NCBI GenBank assembly: GCA_021777105.1
Contig: JAIQZQ010000029.1
Span: 62,001 to 126,000, forward strand
DNA from: Candidatus Anammoxibacter sp.
GTDB lineage: Bacteria; Planctomycetota; Brocadiia; Brocadiales; Anammoxibacteraceae
DNA: 64,000 nucleotides
Direction of reading: 5' to 3'
Notes under the pieces: model-generated
The model's input: only the letters and a program-made list of their open reading frames with translations
What the model was told of the DNA's origin: nothing
The model's database searches: none
Shown: in pieces, positions 52,672-59,905 of the stretch
Layout of the letters: every line of letters begins with the position of its first letter
How positions within the stretch are numbered: the first letter of the stretch is position 1
Translations under genes and position numbers: made by a program

Positions 52672-53239
52672 GCTTGAGATTTGCGCAAAAACAACTTTAC
52701 ACTTGCCGGTTATAGCTGGAGCAATCTTGTAGACTGCTCCAGCTACATATGTCTTCCATTACACATAAACTTTGAATGCGCCCCATTGATTCCTGATTAT
52801 AATATGGAATCAAATACATAGTCTAAGCGCAACAATTCTTCACGTTGAAAAACCGTTCCGTTTACATCTAACTTGTCATGAGGATTAGTCCAGCGACACA
52901 TGAATTGCACGCGCTTTGTACGAAACACCATTACGGACAGGTCACGGGATCGCAGCCCACACACACATCACCATCGGTAGGCCCGCACGAACTACACGAG
53001 CCGTCAGGACTCATCATGATCAATTTGCCGCTGGTTCGGTTCACTTACAGATCGCCCCATTTACATCTAGTTTCTTTTTGGGGCCGTAACACAATGCAGG
53101 CGTTGCCGGAAGAATTAATTCGCATACTTCTGAACCAACGGTAAAAATCCTGAAGTGTCCATATCATGCCTGTGCGTAATTTTTCCCTGTGGTACTTGCT
53201 TTAATTAGAGCCTATCACTGTTTATTTCACTATTTGTTT
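52672..53239. other. Intergenic region with hairpin and orphan 3' end
   Basis: 52717-52745 is a GCTGGAGCAATCTTGTAGACTGCTCCAGC-type hairpin (arms AGCTGGAGCA and TGCTCCAGCT). 52931-53125 carries a decayed 3' end of a surface-protein paralogue. No intact gene. Confidence 0.65.
52931..53125 (-). pseudogene. Orphan decayed 3' end of a surface-protein paralogue
   Basis: Reading MRINSSGN, then PKKKLDVNGAI, and finally TSGKLIMMSPDGSCSSCGPTDGD with CDPVTCP and a stop, it parallels the C-terminus of paralogue 3 (MRIKSSGNVGIGTTDPKKKL, GKLIMKSPDGSCSLCAPD, CTGIPCP). Frameshifts and an internal stop break it, and no 5' part is attached. Confidence 0.75.
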
Positions 53240-54112
53240 TCAGTTATACGTAACTATAAAACCAAAAACGGTTACATAACTACTAACCGTATCATCCGCA
53301 TGAGTTGCATCTCTCCTGATTCTAAAAGTTATAAGATCGCCGGAATCAAATGTTAGCCCATCCGCCATTTCAGTTACGGTTAACATTTCGAGAACAGTAG
53401 TCCCTAATGTATATGTTGTATATGCTATACTATCCAGTTCAGCGCTGGGAGCTTCTCCATCGGCGCCGGCTGTACCATGGAATTCCGCGTACATATTACC
53501 TGGCAAATTGCCCATAACAACAACTTTAACAGAAACTAAAGAAGTGAAATCATCCGGTGTTATCCAGACGCTACCAACTTTATGCGTAGTTGCATCTGCA
53601 AGCTTAATACCAGGCGTATAATGCATTTCAATAGGCCCATTATCACTACCCGATGATTGTATAGGCAACCATATTTTTTTATTTCCCCCGCCTGAGTCAA
53701 TACCGGTCAATCCGGAACCATCGCCTACAAACGCGGTTGCTGTAACTGTGCCTAATACTTCCAGCTCTGTTACCGGCGTTTCAGTGCCTATCCCTACCGA
53801 GCCTGAAAATATTGTGGTAGTTCCAACTACATGCAATATACCGGCTGGATTTTCAGTTCCGATGCCTACTCCGTCTCCAAACAATCCTGTCCCTTCAATA
53901 TTGATATTTCCATGTTGTTTCGTGCCCGGCGTAGACGGTTGAAGAATCGGCAGGCCATAATTTGCGTGGTCAAGCGTTTGCAATGGGTCGTTGCCGGTTG
54001 CAATTGTGTAATTCTTCTCCTCTTCCGCTGAAACTACGCCGGAAATAGTTGAAAATAGCGCCGCAAACCCGATTGCCCCCGCAAAAAATAGATTTTTTAT
54101 ACTTAATCTCAT
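53240..54112 (-). CDS. Exported tail-fibre-like repeat protein, paralogue 2
   Basis: A 290-residue exported protein. The signal peptide and first ~130 residues (IATGNDPLQTLDHANYG, the HGNINIEGTGLFGDGVGIGT region, and GSVGIGTETP) are nearly the same as in the other paralogues. After FVGDGSGLTG it switches to an unrelated ~150-residue C-terminal domain (KIWLPIQSSGSDNGPIEM, VGSVWITPDDF, DTVSSYVTVFGFIVTYN) with jelly-roll-like beta character. The hinge GDGSGLTG marks the switch between constant and variable parts. Confidence 0.8.
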   Translation of the reverse strand: MRLSIKNLFFAGAIGFAALFSTISGVVSAEEEKNYTIATGNDPLQTLDHANYGLPILQPSTPGTKQHGNINIEGTGLFGDGVGIGTENPAGILHVVGTTTIFSGSVGIGTETPVTELEVLGTVTATAFVGDGSGLTGIDSGGGNKKIWLPIQSSGSDNGPIEMHYTPGIKLADATTHKVGSVWITPDDFTSLVSVKVVVMGNLPGNMYAEFHGTAGADGEAPSAELDSIAYTTYTLGTTVLEMLTVTEMADGLTFDSGDLITFRIRRDATHADDTVSSYVTVFGFIVTYN

Positions 54113-54490
54113 ATTGTTTTTCCCCTCTCATTTACTAAAAGATTTTGACAAAAATATTCCTAAGACCTGTGTCTTTCCGCTTCATGCTCTAACTACATTT
54201 TAGACGCGCTTAAACTTCTCCTTTATCTGTTTAAATTTAAAAAATTAAATAGCAATGCGCGGAAAGCGTAACCGGGATATTGTTAGCGAATTCACAAAAA
54301 TTTGTCAATCAGGGAAAACCCTATGCCTTGTAGGGGCGTGCCCCTACAAATTAGGGTAGCCGTGTAAGGGGGGCAGAACTTGCCAAAGTTGTAACTCTAG
54401 TTATAGCTATATGATATAGAGTTCGCCAAGTAGGGTTTCTAAGTAGTCGTTATTAGCGATTTCGGACGGAAATTATTTTTGATATTTCGC

Positions 54491-54506
54491 AAAAATACGT
54501 ATTTTT
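54491..54506. promoter_or_regulatory. Conserved palindrome AAAAATACGTATTTTT, copy 2
   Basis: Identical to the palindrome at 51571-51586 and in the same position relative to the downstream paralogue gene. Confidence 0.55.
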
Positions 54507-54741
54507 AATGATTTATGGGTTTGTTTTAAACGTTTGCGGTATACGGGCATGTATTTTTCTGGAAAAGAAGACAGCATATACCTAACCCGGATGAACCGGA
54601 AAAGTCAGGAAACGCCTCGCTCCAAAACCACAGTTTGAAAGCGAACAAATTTGAGAAACCCCAGCTTCGCGTTCAAGATGTAACATAGCGACCTTTATAC
54701 ACGAAACTGGGGCTTCTCGAATTGCCGGCTACCAAGCAGGG

Positions 54742-54859
54742 CAGACTGGGTCAGATGGGAAAATCAGCTCATTTGCCATACTATATGTTGCGGTTTAACA
54801 GCATGGCCATACTGTATGTTGGTCTGAAATTGGAAAAATAGCCCATTTGACCCAGTCTG
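54742..54859. mobile_element. 118-bp MITE with AGGG target duplication
   Basis: Inverted termini CAGACTGGGTCAGATGGG and (complement of right end) CAGACTGGGTCAAATGGG differ at one position. AGGG flanks both sides (54738-54741, 54860-54863). Removing the element and one AGGG restores ACCAAGCAGGGGCTTGGT, exactly as in the uninterrupted repeat at 35918-35935. The interior carries two near-identical GCCATACTRTATGTTG direct repeats. Non-coding. Confidence 0.85.
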
Positions 54860-54900
54860 AGGGGCTTGGTAACCAGATAAAGTAACCAGATAAATAAGAA

Positions 54901-55038
54901 GAATGTCTTCAATACATAAATCTGCTAAGCCGGTTTGAAAATGGCAACCTCACAGACGATCATTTTAGGGAAGATGATGGGTTCTTTAACACACTTAAAT
55001 GCGCATTCAGGTTATTGAAAAAAGAAATTGAAGGTTAG
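54901..55038 (+). pseudogene. Decayed copy of the 67-residue protein gene
   Basis: The reading ECLQYINLLSRFEN-NLTDD, then ILGKMMGSLTHLNAHSG and KKKLKV, matches 52520-52671 with frameshifts. The similarity continues into the shared downstream sequence (ATTTGCGCAAAAACAAC...CTTGCCGGTTATAGCTG). It shows that the whole small-gene plus surface-gene module was duplicated. Confidence 0.75.
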
Positions 55039-55164
55039 ACTTGAGATTTGCGCAAAAACAACTTTACACTTGCCGGTTATAGCTGAAGCAGCCTTATAGA
55101 CTACTCCAGCCATATATGTTTCCACTTCCACAGAGACATTGCCGGCGTTTTACGCGAAGCCCGG

Positions 55165-56079
55165 TTATGGACAAGGAATACCTGTGCAACCCCATTCATC
55201 ATTGTTATCCGGCGCGCAAAGGCTACACGAGCCGTCTGGGCTCTTCATTATTAATTTGCCGTTGGTATCGTTCAAGTATAGATCGCCCCCATTTACCTCC
55301 AATTTCTTTTTTGGATCCGTCGTGCCGATGCCGACGTTGCCGGAAGATTTGATACGCATACGTTCATGGCCTGCAAGAAGACCATTCGCAAAAAATTTCA
55401 TGTCGCCGCCGGCTGCTCCGGCAGCTAGGTTTAAACCACCAGAACCGTCGCTGATAAAACTGTTAGAGGTAACCGTGCCTGAAACGTTCACATTCCCGAT
55501 CACATGCAGGTCTGTTGAAGGCGTATTCGTGCCAATCCCAACGTTGCCGTCGTCACGAACAAACACAACGTCTTCCGGCGATCCATCCGCCGCATCAAGC
55601 GAATGACCGTCCCCTGAACCTTCGATGCTCACCCCCGTCAATCCGGAACCGTCGCCTACAAATGAATCCGCGGTAATTGTGCCTTGTAAAACATCCATAT
55701 TGCCGCTTGCCGTAACCGTACCAATAACATGCAGTTCTGTTGCCGGTGTTTCAGTGCCTATGCCAACCGAGCCTGAGAATATTGTTGTTGTTCCAACTAC
55801 ATGCAAAATGCCGGCGGGATTTTCGGTTCCGATGCCAACTCCATTTCCAAATAGCCCAATTCCTTCAATGTTAATGTTTCCATGCTGTTGTTTTTCTAAA
55901 TCTGGTTGTAAAATAGTAATCCCGTAATTTAAGTGGTCATATGCTTGCAATGGGTCGCTGCCGGTTGCAATTGTGTAATTCTTCTCCTCTTCCGCTGAAA
56001 CTACGCCGCAAATGGTTGAAAATAGCGCCGCAAATCCGATTGCCCCCGCAAAAAATAGATTTTTTATACTTAATCTCAT
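55165..56079 (-). CDS. Exported tail-fibre-like repeat protein, paralogue 3
   Basis: A 304-residue exported protein with the same signal peptide and N-terminal half as paralogues 1 and 2. VGIGT-TPSTDLHVIGNV repeats and FVGDGSGLTGVSIEG lead to the C-terminal MRIKSSGNVGIGTTDPKKKL, LYLNDTNGKLIMKSPDGSC and a cysteine-rich end (CSLCAPDNNDEWGCTGIPCP). Four closely spaced cysteines suggest disulphides or metal binding. A related end is found orphaned at 52931-53125. Confidence 0.8.
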   Translation of the reverse strand: MRLSIKNLFFAGAIGFAALFSTICGVVSAEEEKNYTIATGSDPLQAYDHLNYGITILQPDLEKQQHGNINIEGIGLFGNGVGIGTENPAGILHVVGTTTIFSGSVGIGTETPATELHVIGTVTASGNMDVLQGTITADSFVGDGSGLTGVSIEGSGDGHSLDAADGSPEDVVFVRDDGNVGIGTNTPSTDLHVIGNVNVSGTVTSNSFISDGSGGLNLAAGAAGGDMKFFANGLLAGHERMRIKSSGNVGIGTTDPKKKLEVNGGDLYLNDTNGKLIMKSPDGSCSLCAPDNNDEWGCTGIPCP

Positions 56080-56582
56080 ATTGTTTCCCCTCTCATTTAC
56101 TAAAAAATTTTGCCAAAAATATTCCTAACACCATTGTGTCTTTCCGCTTCATGCCCTAACTACATTTTAGACGCGCTTAAACATCTCCTTTCTCTGTTTA
56201 AATTTAAAAAATTAAATAGCAATGCGCGGAAAGCGCAACTGGAATATTTTTACCGAATTAGCAAAAATTTGTCAATCAGGGAAAACCCTATGCCTTGTAG
56301 GGGTGTGCCCCTACAAATCAGGGTAGCAGTGTAAGGGGTTCAGAATTTGTTAAAGTTGTAACTCTAGTTATAACTTTATGATACAGAGCTCGCCAAGTAG
56401 GGTTTCTAAGTAGTGATTTTTGGCGGTTTCGGACGGAAATTATTTTTGATATTTCGCAAAAATACGTATTTTGTAGATTTATTGGGTTGTTTTTAACTTT
56501 TACGTCATGCGTGGCGGCGTTATTTGTGGGAGCCAATAAAATACACATTGCAATATATATCGCATTGCGTTACATTAAAAAT
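56080..56582. other. Leader of paralogue 3
   Basis: 56080-56490 is the third copy of the shared leader, with the TAGGGGTGTGCCCCTA hairpin (56297-56313) and the palindrome at 56458-56473. The remainder is the upstream region of the broken toxin gene. Confidence 0.65.
56458..56473. promoter_or_regulatory. Conserved palindrome AAAAATACGTATTTTG, copy 3
   Basis: Same position in the leader of paralogue 3, with the last base changed relative to copies 1 and 2. Confidence 0.5.
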
Positions 56583-56732
56583 ATGTTGAAGATTAAAACT
56601 AAATGGTTTAATAAATGGGCCGGGAAGAATAAAATTACTGATAGGGTTCTACAAAAAGAAATGGATCTGTCATTGATTAAAGGCGAGTTGGAGAAACAAT
56701 TTTATTGTAAGTTCAAACTATTTTCAGAATAA
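56583..56732 (+). pseudogene. Truncated RelE/HigB-type toxin
   Basis: From an ATG at 56583 the frame reads MLKIKTKWFNKWAGKNKITDRVLQKEMD, the start of the RelE-like toxin family characterised by KTKWF-RWA-K-GITD-ALL. After LSLIKGELEKQF it runs into a TTACAAGGC repeat element and stops. The catalytic C-terminal part is missing. A second copy of the break-point sequence lies at 57186-57225, just upstream of an intact antitoxin gene. Confidence 0.7.
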
Positions 56733-56815
56733 ATATAAAAAAACTCAAGCTTGTTACAAGGCTCCAGCCTTGTAACACACTGTTCCCAGAGGCTCCGCCT
56801 CGTATCTAAAGCAAT
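56710..56815. repeat. TTACAAGGC palindromic repeat element, copy 3
   Basis: GTTCAAACTATTTTCAGAA, then AAGCTTGTTACAAGGCTC and the inverted GCCTTGTAACA, followed by CTGTTCCCAGAGGCTCCGCC. Inserted at the end of the toxin fragment. Confidence 0.8.
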
Positions 56816-57246
56816 AAAGTTTGAAATGGTTACCAAGAATATTCAGCTAAACTTATGACTATGCATATTGAGTAAAGCCTTTGATATTCAAAAGTTACAA
56901 AATGATCCATAAAAAAGTATATGGCACATGTATATCATTTTTCATGTTTCGGACTAACCGGGAAATTAACATCAATTCCTAATTCCCTAACTATGTATAT
57001 CATAATATGTTATAAAAGCTGGCCAAGTTGTAACCATGGCTGAGTTTGCTTGGTAACCATTAAGTTTGATGAATTATTGGCTTCAATTAAAATGTCGATA
57101 TTAAATTGTTGTCATTCTTGTAAATTAGAGGCAGAGCCTCTAAGGACACCGCGTTACAAGGCGGGAGCCTTGTAACGAGTAGCATTGGATCAGCCATTGA
57201 TTAAAGGCGGGTTGGAGAAACAAATTTTTTTTAAGGTAGGTGAAAA
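56816..57246. other. Intergenic insert between broken toxin and antitoxin
   Basis: 57125-57180 carries an inverted TTACAAGGC element. 57186-57225 repeats 56662-56700 (TGGATC-G-CATTGATTAAAGGCG-GTTGGAGAAACAA, given here in parts). No intact gene; AGGTAGG just before 57247 serves the antitoxin. Confidence 0.65.
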
Positions 57247-57576
57247 ATGAGAAAAAAAATGAAAGTGGCTCTGAGTGAAACACTTCAAGATATGGTTGAT
57301 CTGGGAGCGGATGTTAAATTCACTACTAAAGAATTAAATGAATTGGGAGTGGAGGTTCCGGAATTGGACATGCCGCCGAGTCGCATTCAAAAAGTAAGAA
57401 CACAAATGAAAGTAAGCCAATCAGTTTTTGCGCGATTATTGAATGTAAGTTTGTCTTCTGTGCGGCAGTGGGAGATTGGAGTAAGAAATCCTTCAGGCAC
57501 AACAAAAGCGCTGCTGGAATTATTAGAGAAAAATCCGCATTTATTAGATTTCCGGCTAAATCGCTATGTTGCTTAG
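57247..57576 (+). CDS. XRE-family helix-turn-helix antitoxin (HigA-like)
   Basis: A 109-residue protein. The helix-turn-helix (about 48-100) reads RIQKVRTQMKVSQSVFARLLNVSLSSVRQWEIGVRNPSG (in part) and is typical of HigA/MqsA-like antitoxins that follow RelE-like toxins. AAGGTAGG precedes the ATG. Its toxin partner upstream is truncated, so it is an orphan antitoxin that could still repress its own promoter or guard against related toxins. Confidence 0.85.
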   Translation: MRKKMKVALSETLQDMVDLGADVKFTTKELNELGVEVPELDMPPSRIQKVRTQMKVSQSVFARLLNVSLSSVRQWEIGVRNPSGTTKALLELLEKNPHLLDFRLNRYVA

Positions 57577-57595
57577 GGTCTTGCTGAACTTGCAC

Positions 57596-57640
57596 ACGCG
57601 AAGCTGGGGCTTCGAGAATTGCCGGTACCAGAAACGATAG
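57596..57640. repeat. GCGAAGCTGGGGCTTCGAGAATTGCCGG palindromic repeat (partial)
   Basis: ACGCGAAGCTGGGGCTTCG and AGAATTGCCGG match 54705-54730 and, less well, 35880-35910. Here the second half (ACCAAGCAGGGGCTTGGT) is absent. Confidence 0.6.
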
Positions 57641-57728
57641 GAGCTCTCGTCGCTTTGCCCATTCTACACCCTGTTTCGATATTGCTTTTCCCAATGACCA
57701 ATGACTAACAACACGCGAAGCGTAATGA

Positions 57729-59873
57729 CTAAAACTTATACCCTAATTCAATAAAAAACGTCCTGCCGGGGCGCGGGAGATCAGTGGGAATTGTGTTTAT
57801 TGGGGCCGGGTCTTCATAATTCTTGTCCAGAAGATTAAACAGAGACGCTTTAATCTCTATAGTTTTAAAAAATTCTTTTGCGATAAGCGTCAAATTAACC
57901 AACGCGTAGCCGGGGGAATCGTCGCGGCCGTCTTTCTCCTCCCTAACCCTGTCGTCGCTAATGAATGTGTGAAGGTTTGCGTTTAGATACTTCCCGAAAC
58001 TATAATTAAAACCTATGTTCCCCTTATGTTTTGGGACGTCGGGTAGAGGGTCGCCCTTTGATTCGGCGTCCAGGTACGTATAGTTTGCAAAAGCGTAAGC
58101 GTTATTGCCTATATCCGCCTTTAATTCCAACTCAACGCCCTGCACATTCGAATTCCCTAAATTATCCAGCAGTTGAGGATCAGACGGGGATGTTTTTGGC
58201 CGGAATCCAATCTGATCTCTTATAACATTAAAGAAATAGTTTACGTTCACGTCAAAAGCTTTTGTAAATTTATATCCAAGCCCTAATTCATATGTTCTGA
58301 TTAATTCCGGTTTAAGGTTTGGATTTCCTGCAAAAACAGGATTGTTTGTCGTATAAAGCTCCTCAAAATTTGGAGCCCTAAATGCTTGGCCATACAATGC
58401 TTTTAAGGTCGCATTCTCCATAAAGTTCCATACAAAACCTATCCTCGGATTTGTTGTCCCCTCAAAATCGCTGTAATGGTCGTGCCTTATCCCTATTGTA
58501 ACGCTAAATTCATCGGTTATATCCCATTTGTCCTGTAAATAAACAGCCCATATTTGCCTGTAAACTTCCCTAATCCAGTTTGTGTCCGACACATCCCTCA
58601 CAGCGCCGAGAGACGCGTTTGTAACAGGGTCAAAATTAGTATGATAGGTTACATTATCCTGCCTTTGCCATTCATAATCAGACCCGAAAGTAAGCATATT
58701 GTTATCAAACAATTGATAGTCAAACTGAACCGCGCCGCCAAGAACCCTATTAGTAGCCACGGCCCGTCCAAGCATGCCTTCTGGAAAATTTTCAACATCG
58801 CCATCCCTATCCGTATCAATAGGTATTGTGAAACCATCAGGAACCGCTTCTAAATCCAAATCCATATCATATTGATCATAATATATTCTTGGGTGGACGG
58901 ACAGCCTCTCTCCCAAATCAAAACTATAGCTTAACTCTCCCATGACAAAATTATAATGTTGATCCGAATCATCTGTTATTATAAAGGAAGGCCCCACAAA
59001 CGGCTCTGCGTCCTTATTCATATATCTGGCTTTAAAATCAATGTTTTTGTATGACAATTTAAGGTTCAGGTCTAATTTGTTTCTGCCGTCATCCGTATCG
59101 TTTGGCGCCAATGAAAATTGATTAACGAACGGAACGCCTGAGATGGAATCCTCTTTTATTGTTTCGCTAATGCCGTTTGTGTTATAAAAACCGGCAAAGC
59201 CGGAGATATCAACACCGTACAGCTCATTGCCAAACAAGACATTAGAATTCATGGTATCAAAACTGCCGAATCCGCTTGATATTTTTACTCCGTCAATATC
59301 TTTTGCGTCTTTTGTTATAACATTAATCACTGCCAGGAAAGCGTTAGCCCCGTAAATAGCGGAGCCCGGCCCCCTTATAATCTCAATCTTTTTTACATTC
59401 TTTAACGATAAATCATCAAAAAATGTTATCGCATTTCCAGTAAAAGGCATGTTTATTGAATGCCCGTCAACCAGTATTTTAATTTTTTCCGACGATAACC
59501 TTAACCCTCTGCCTCCAATATCAAATTCGCCAAATGAAGCGTCTCTTATTACGTCGATTCCGGGGACAGTTATTAGAATGTCTGTTAATGTTCTTGCGCC
59601 CAATTTATCAATCTCATCCGCTGTAATAACAGTAATAATAGACGGCGCGTCAGACACTTTTTGCCTGCTTTTAGTCGCAATGCTCACATAGTCGGCCTCC
59701 GCATATAACCAGGCAAGCTCCTGATCCAGCTGGTCAAGCTTGCTTTCTGATGAAACCGGCTCGTCATTAGTATGGCCGGCGGCAACAGTTAATGATATTG
59801 AGCTAAATAGATAATGCGCCAATATTATCAAAGTCAAAATGACCGGCGTATAAATAGAGTGTTGTTTTTGCAT
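57729..59873 (-). CDS. TonB-dependent outer-membrane receptor 1
   Basis: A 714-residue receptor. After a signal peptide, a TonB-box-like stretch (YVSIATKSRQKVSDAPS) leads into the plug domain (about 70-190; VITADEI, ILVDGHSINMPFTGN, IEIIRGPGSAIYGANAFLAVINVITK). The 22-strand barrel follows (TFGSDYEWQRQDN, RHDHYSDFEGTTNPRIGFVWNF, LYGQAFRAPNFEELY, LKPELIRTYELGLGYKF). It ends RPGRTFFIELGYKF with the terminal aromatic residue needed for insertion. A DTDRDGDVENF calcium-loop-like motif is present. The substrate is unknown. No Shine-Dalgarno is evident. Confidence 0.93.
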   Translation of the reverse strand: MQKQHSIYTPVILTLIILAHYLFSSISLTVAAGHTNDEPVSSESKLDQLDQELAWLYAEADYVSIATKSRQKVSDAPSIITVITADEIDKLGARTLTDILITVPGIDVIRDASFGEFDIGGRGLRLSSEKIKILVDGHSINMPFTGNAITFFDDLSLKNVKKIEIIRGPGSAIYGANAFLAVINVITKDAKDIDGVKISSGFGSFDTMNSNVLFGNELYGVDISGFAGFYNTNGISETIKEDSISGVPFVNQFSLAPNDTDDGRNKLDLNLKLSYKNIDFKARYMNKDAEPFVGPSFIITDDSDQHYNFVMGELSYSFDLGERLSVHPRIYYDQYDMDLDLEAVPDGFTIPIDTDRDGDVENFPEGMLGRAVATNRVLGGAVQFDYQLFDNNMLTFGSDYEWQRQDNVTYHTNFDPVTNASLGAVRDVSDTNWIREVYRQIWAVYLQDKWDITDEFSVTIGIRHDHYSDFEGTTNPRIGFVWNFMENATLKALYGQAFRAPNFEELYTTNNPVFAGNPNLKPELIRTYELGLGYKFTKAFDVNVNYFFNVIRDQIGFRPKTSPSDPQLLDNLGNSNVQGVELELKADIGNNAYAFANYTYLDAESKGDPLPDVPKHKGNIGFNYSFGKYLNANLHTFISDDRVREEKDGRDDSPGYALVNLTLIAKEFFKTIEIKASLFNLLDKNYEDPAPINTIPTDLPRPGRTFFIELGYKF

Positions 59874-59905
59874 AGTAAATTTATATAGGGTCAGCCCGCA
59901 AGCGT

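Larger units (their letters stand above)
54113..55164. other. Leader of paralogue 2, MITE-in-repeat insertion and decayed gene copy
   Basis: 54113-54550 is the shared leader with its palindrome at 54491-54506. 54660-54880 is the GCGAAGCTG/ACCAAGC palindromic repeat interrupted by the 118-bp element. 54901-55038 is a decayed copy of the 67-residue protein gene, followed by a TTAT-AGACT hairpin remnant. No intact gene. Confidence 0.7.

Noticed and set aside
52878..53144. 88-codon plus-strand frame
   Set aside because: It is antisense to the orphan 3' end, whose minus-strand reading matches paralogue 3.
51211..56490. Variable 3' ends as the product of a diversity-generating retroelement
   Set aside because: No reverse transcriptase, template repeat or adenine-biased variation is seen; the ends are entirely different domains rather than point-diversified copies.
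56487..56732. 81-codon plus-strand frame as a complete gene
   Set aside because: Only the part from 56583 resembles a protein (RelE-type start); the upstream portion reads through the shared leader and the end is repeat sequence.
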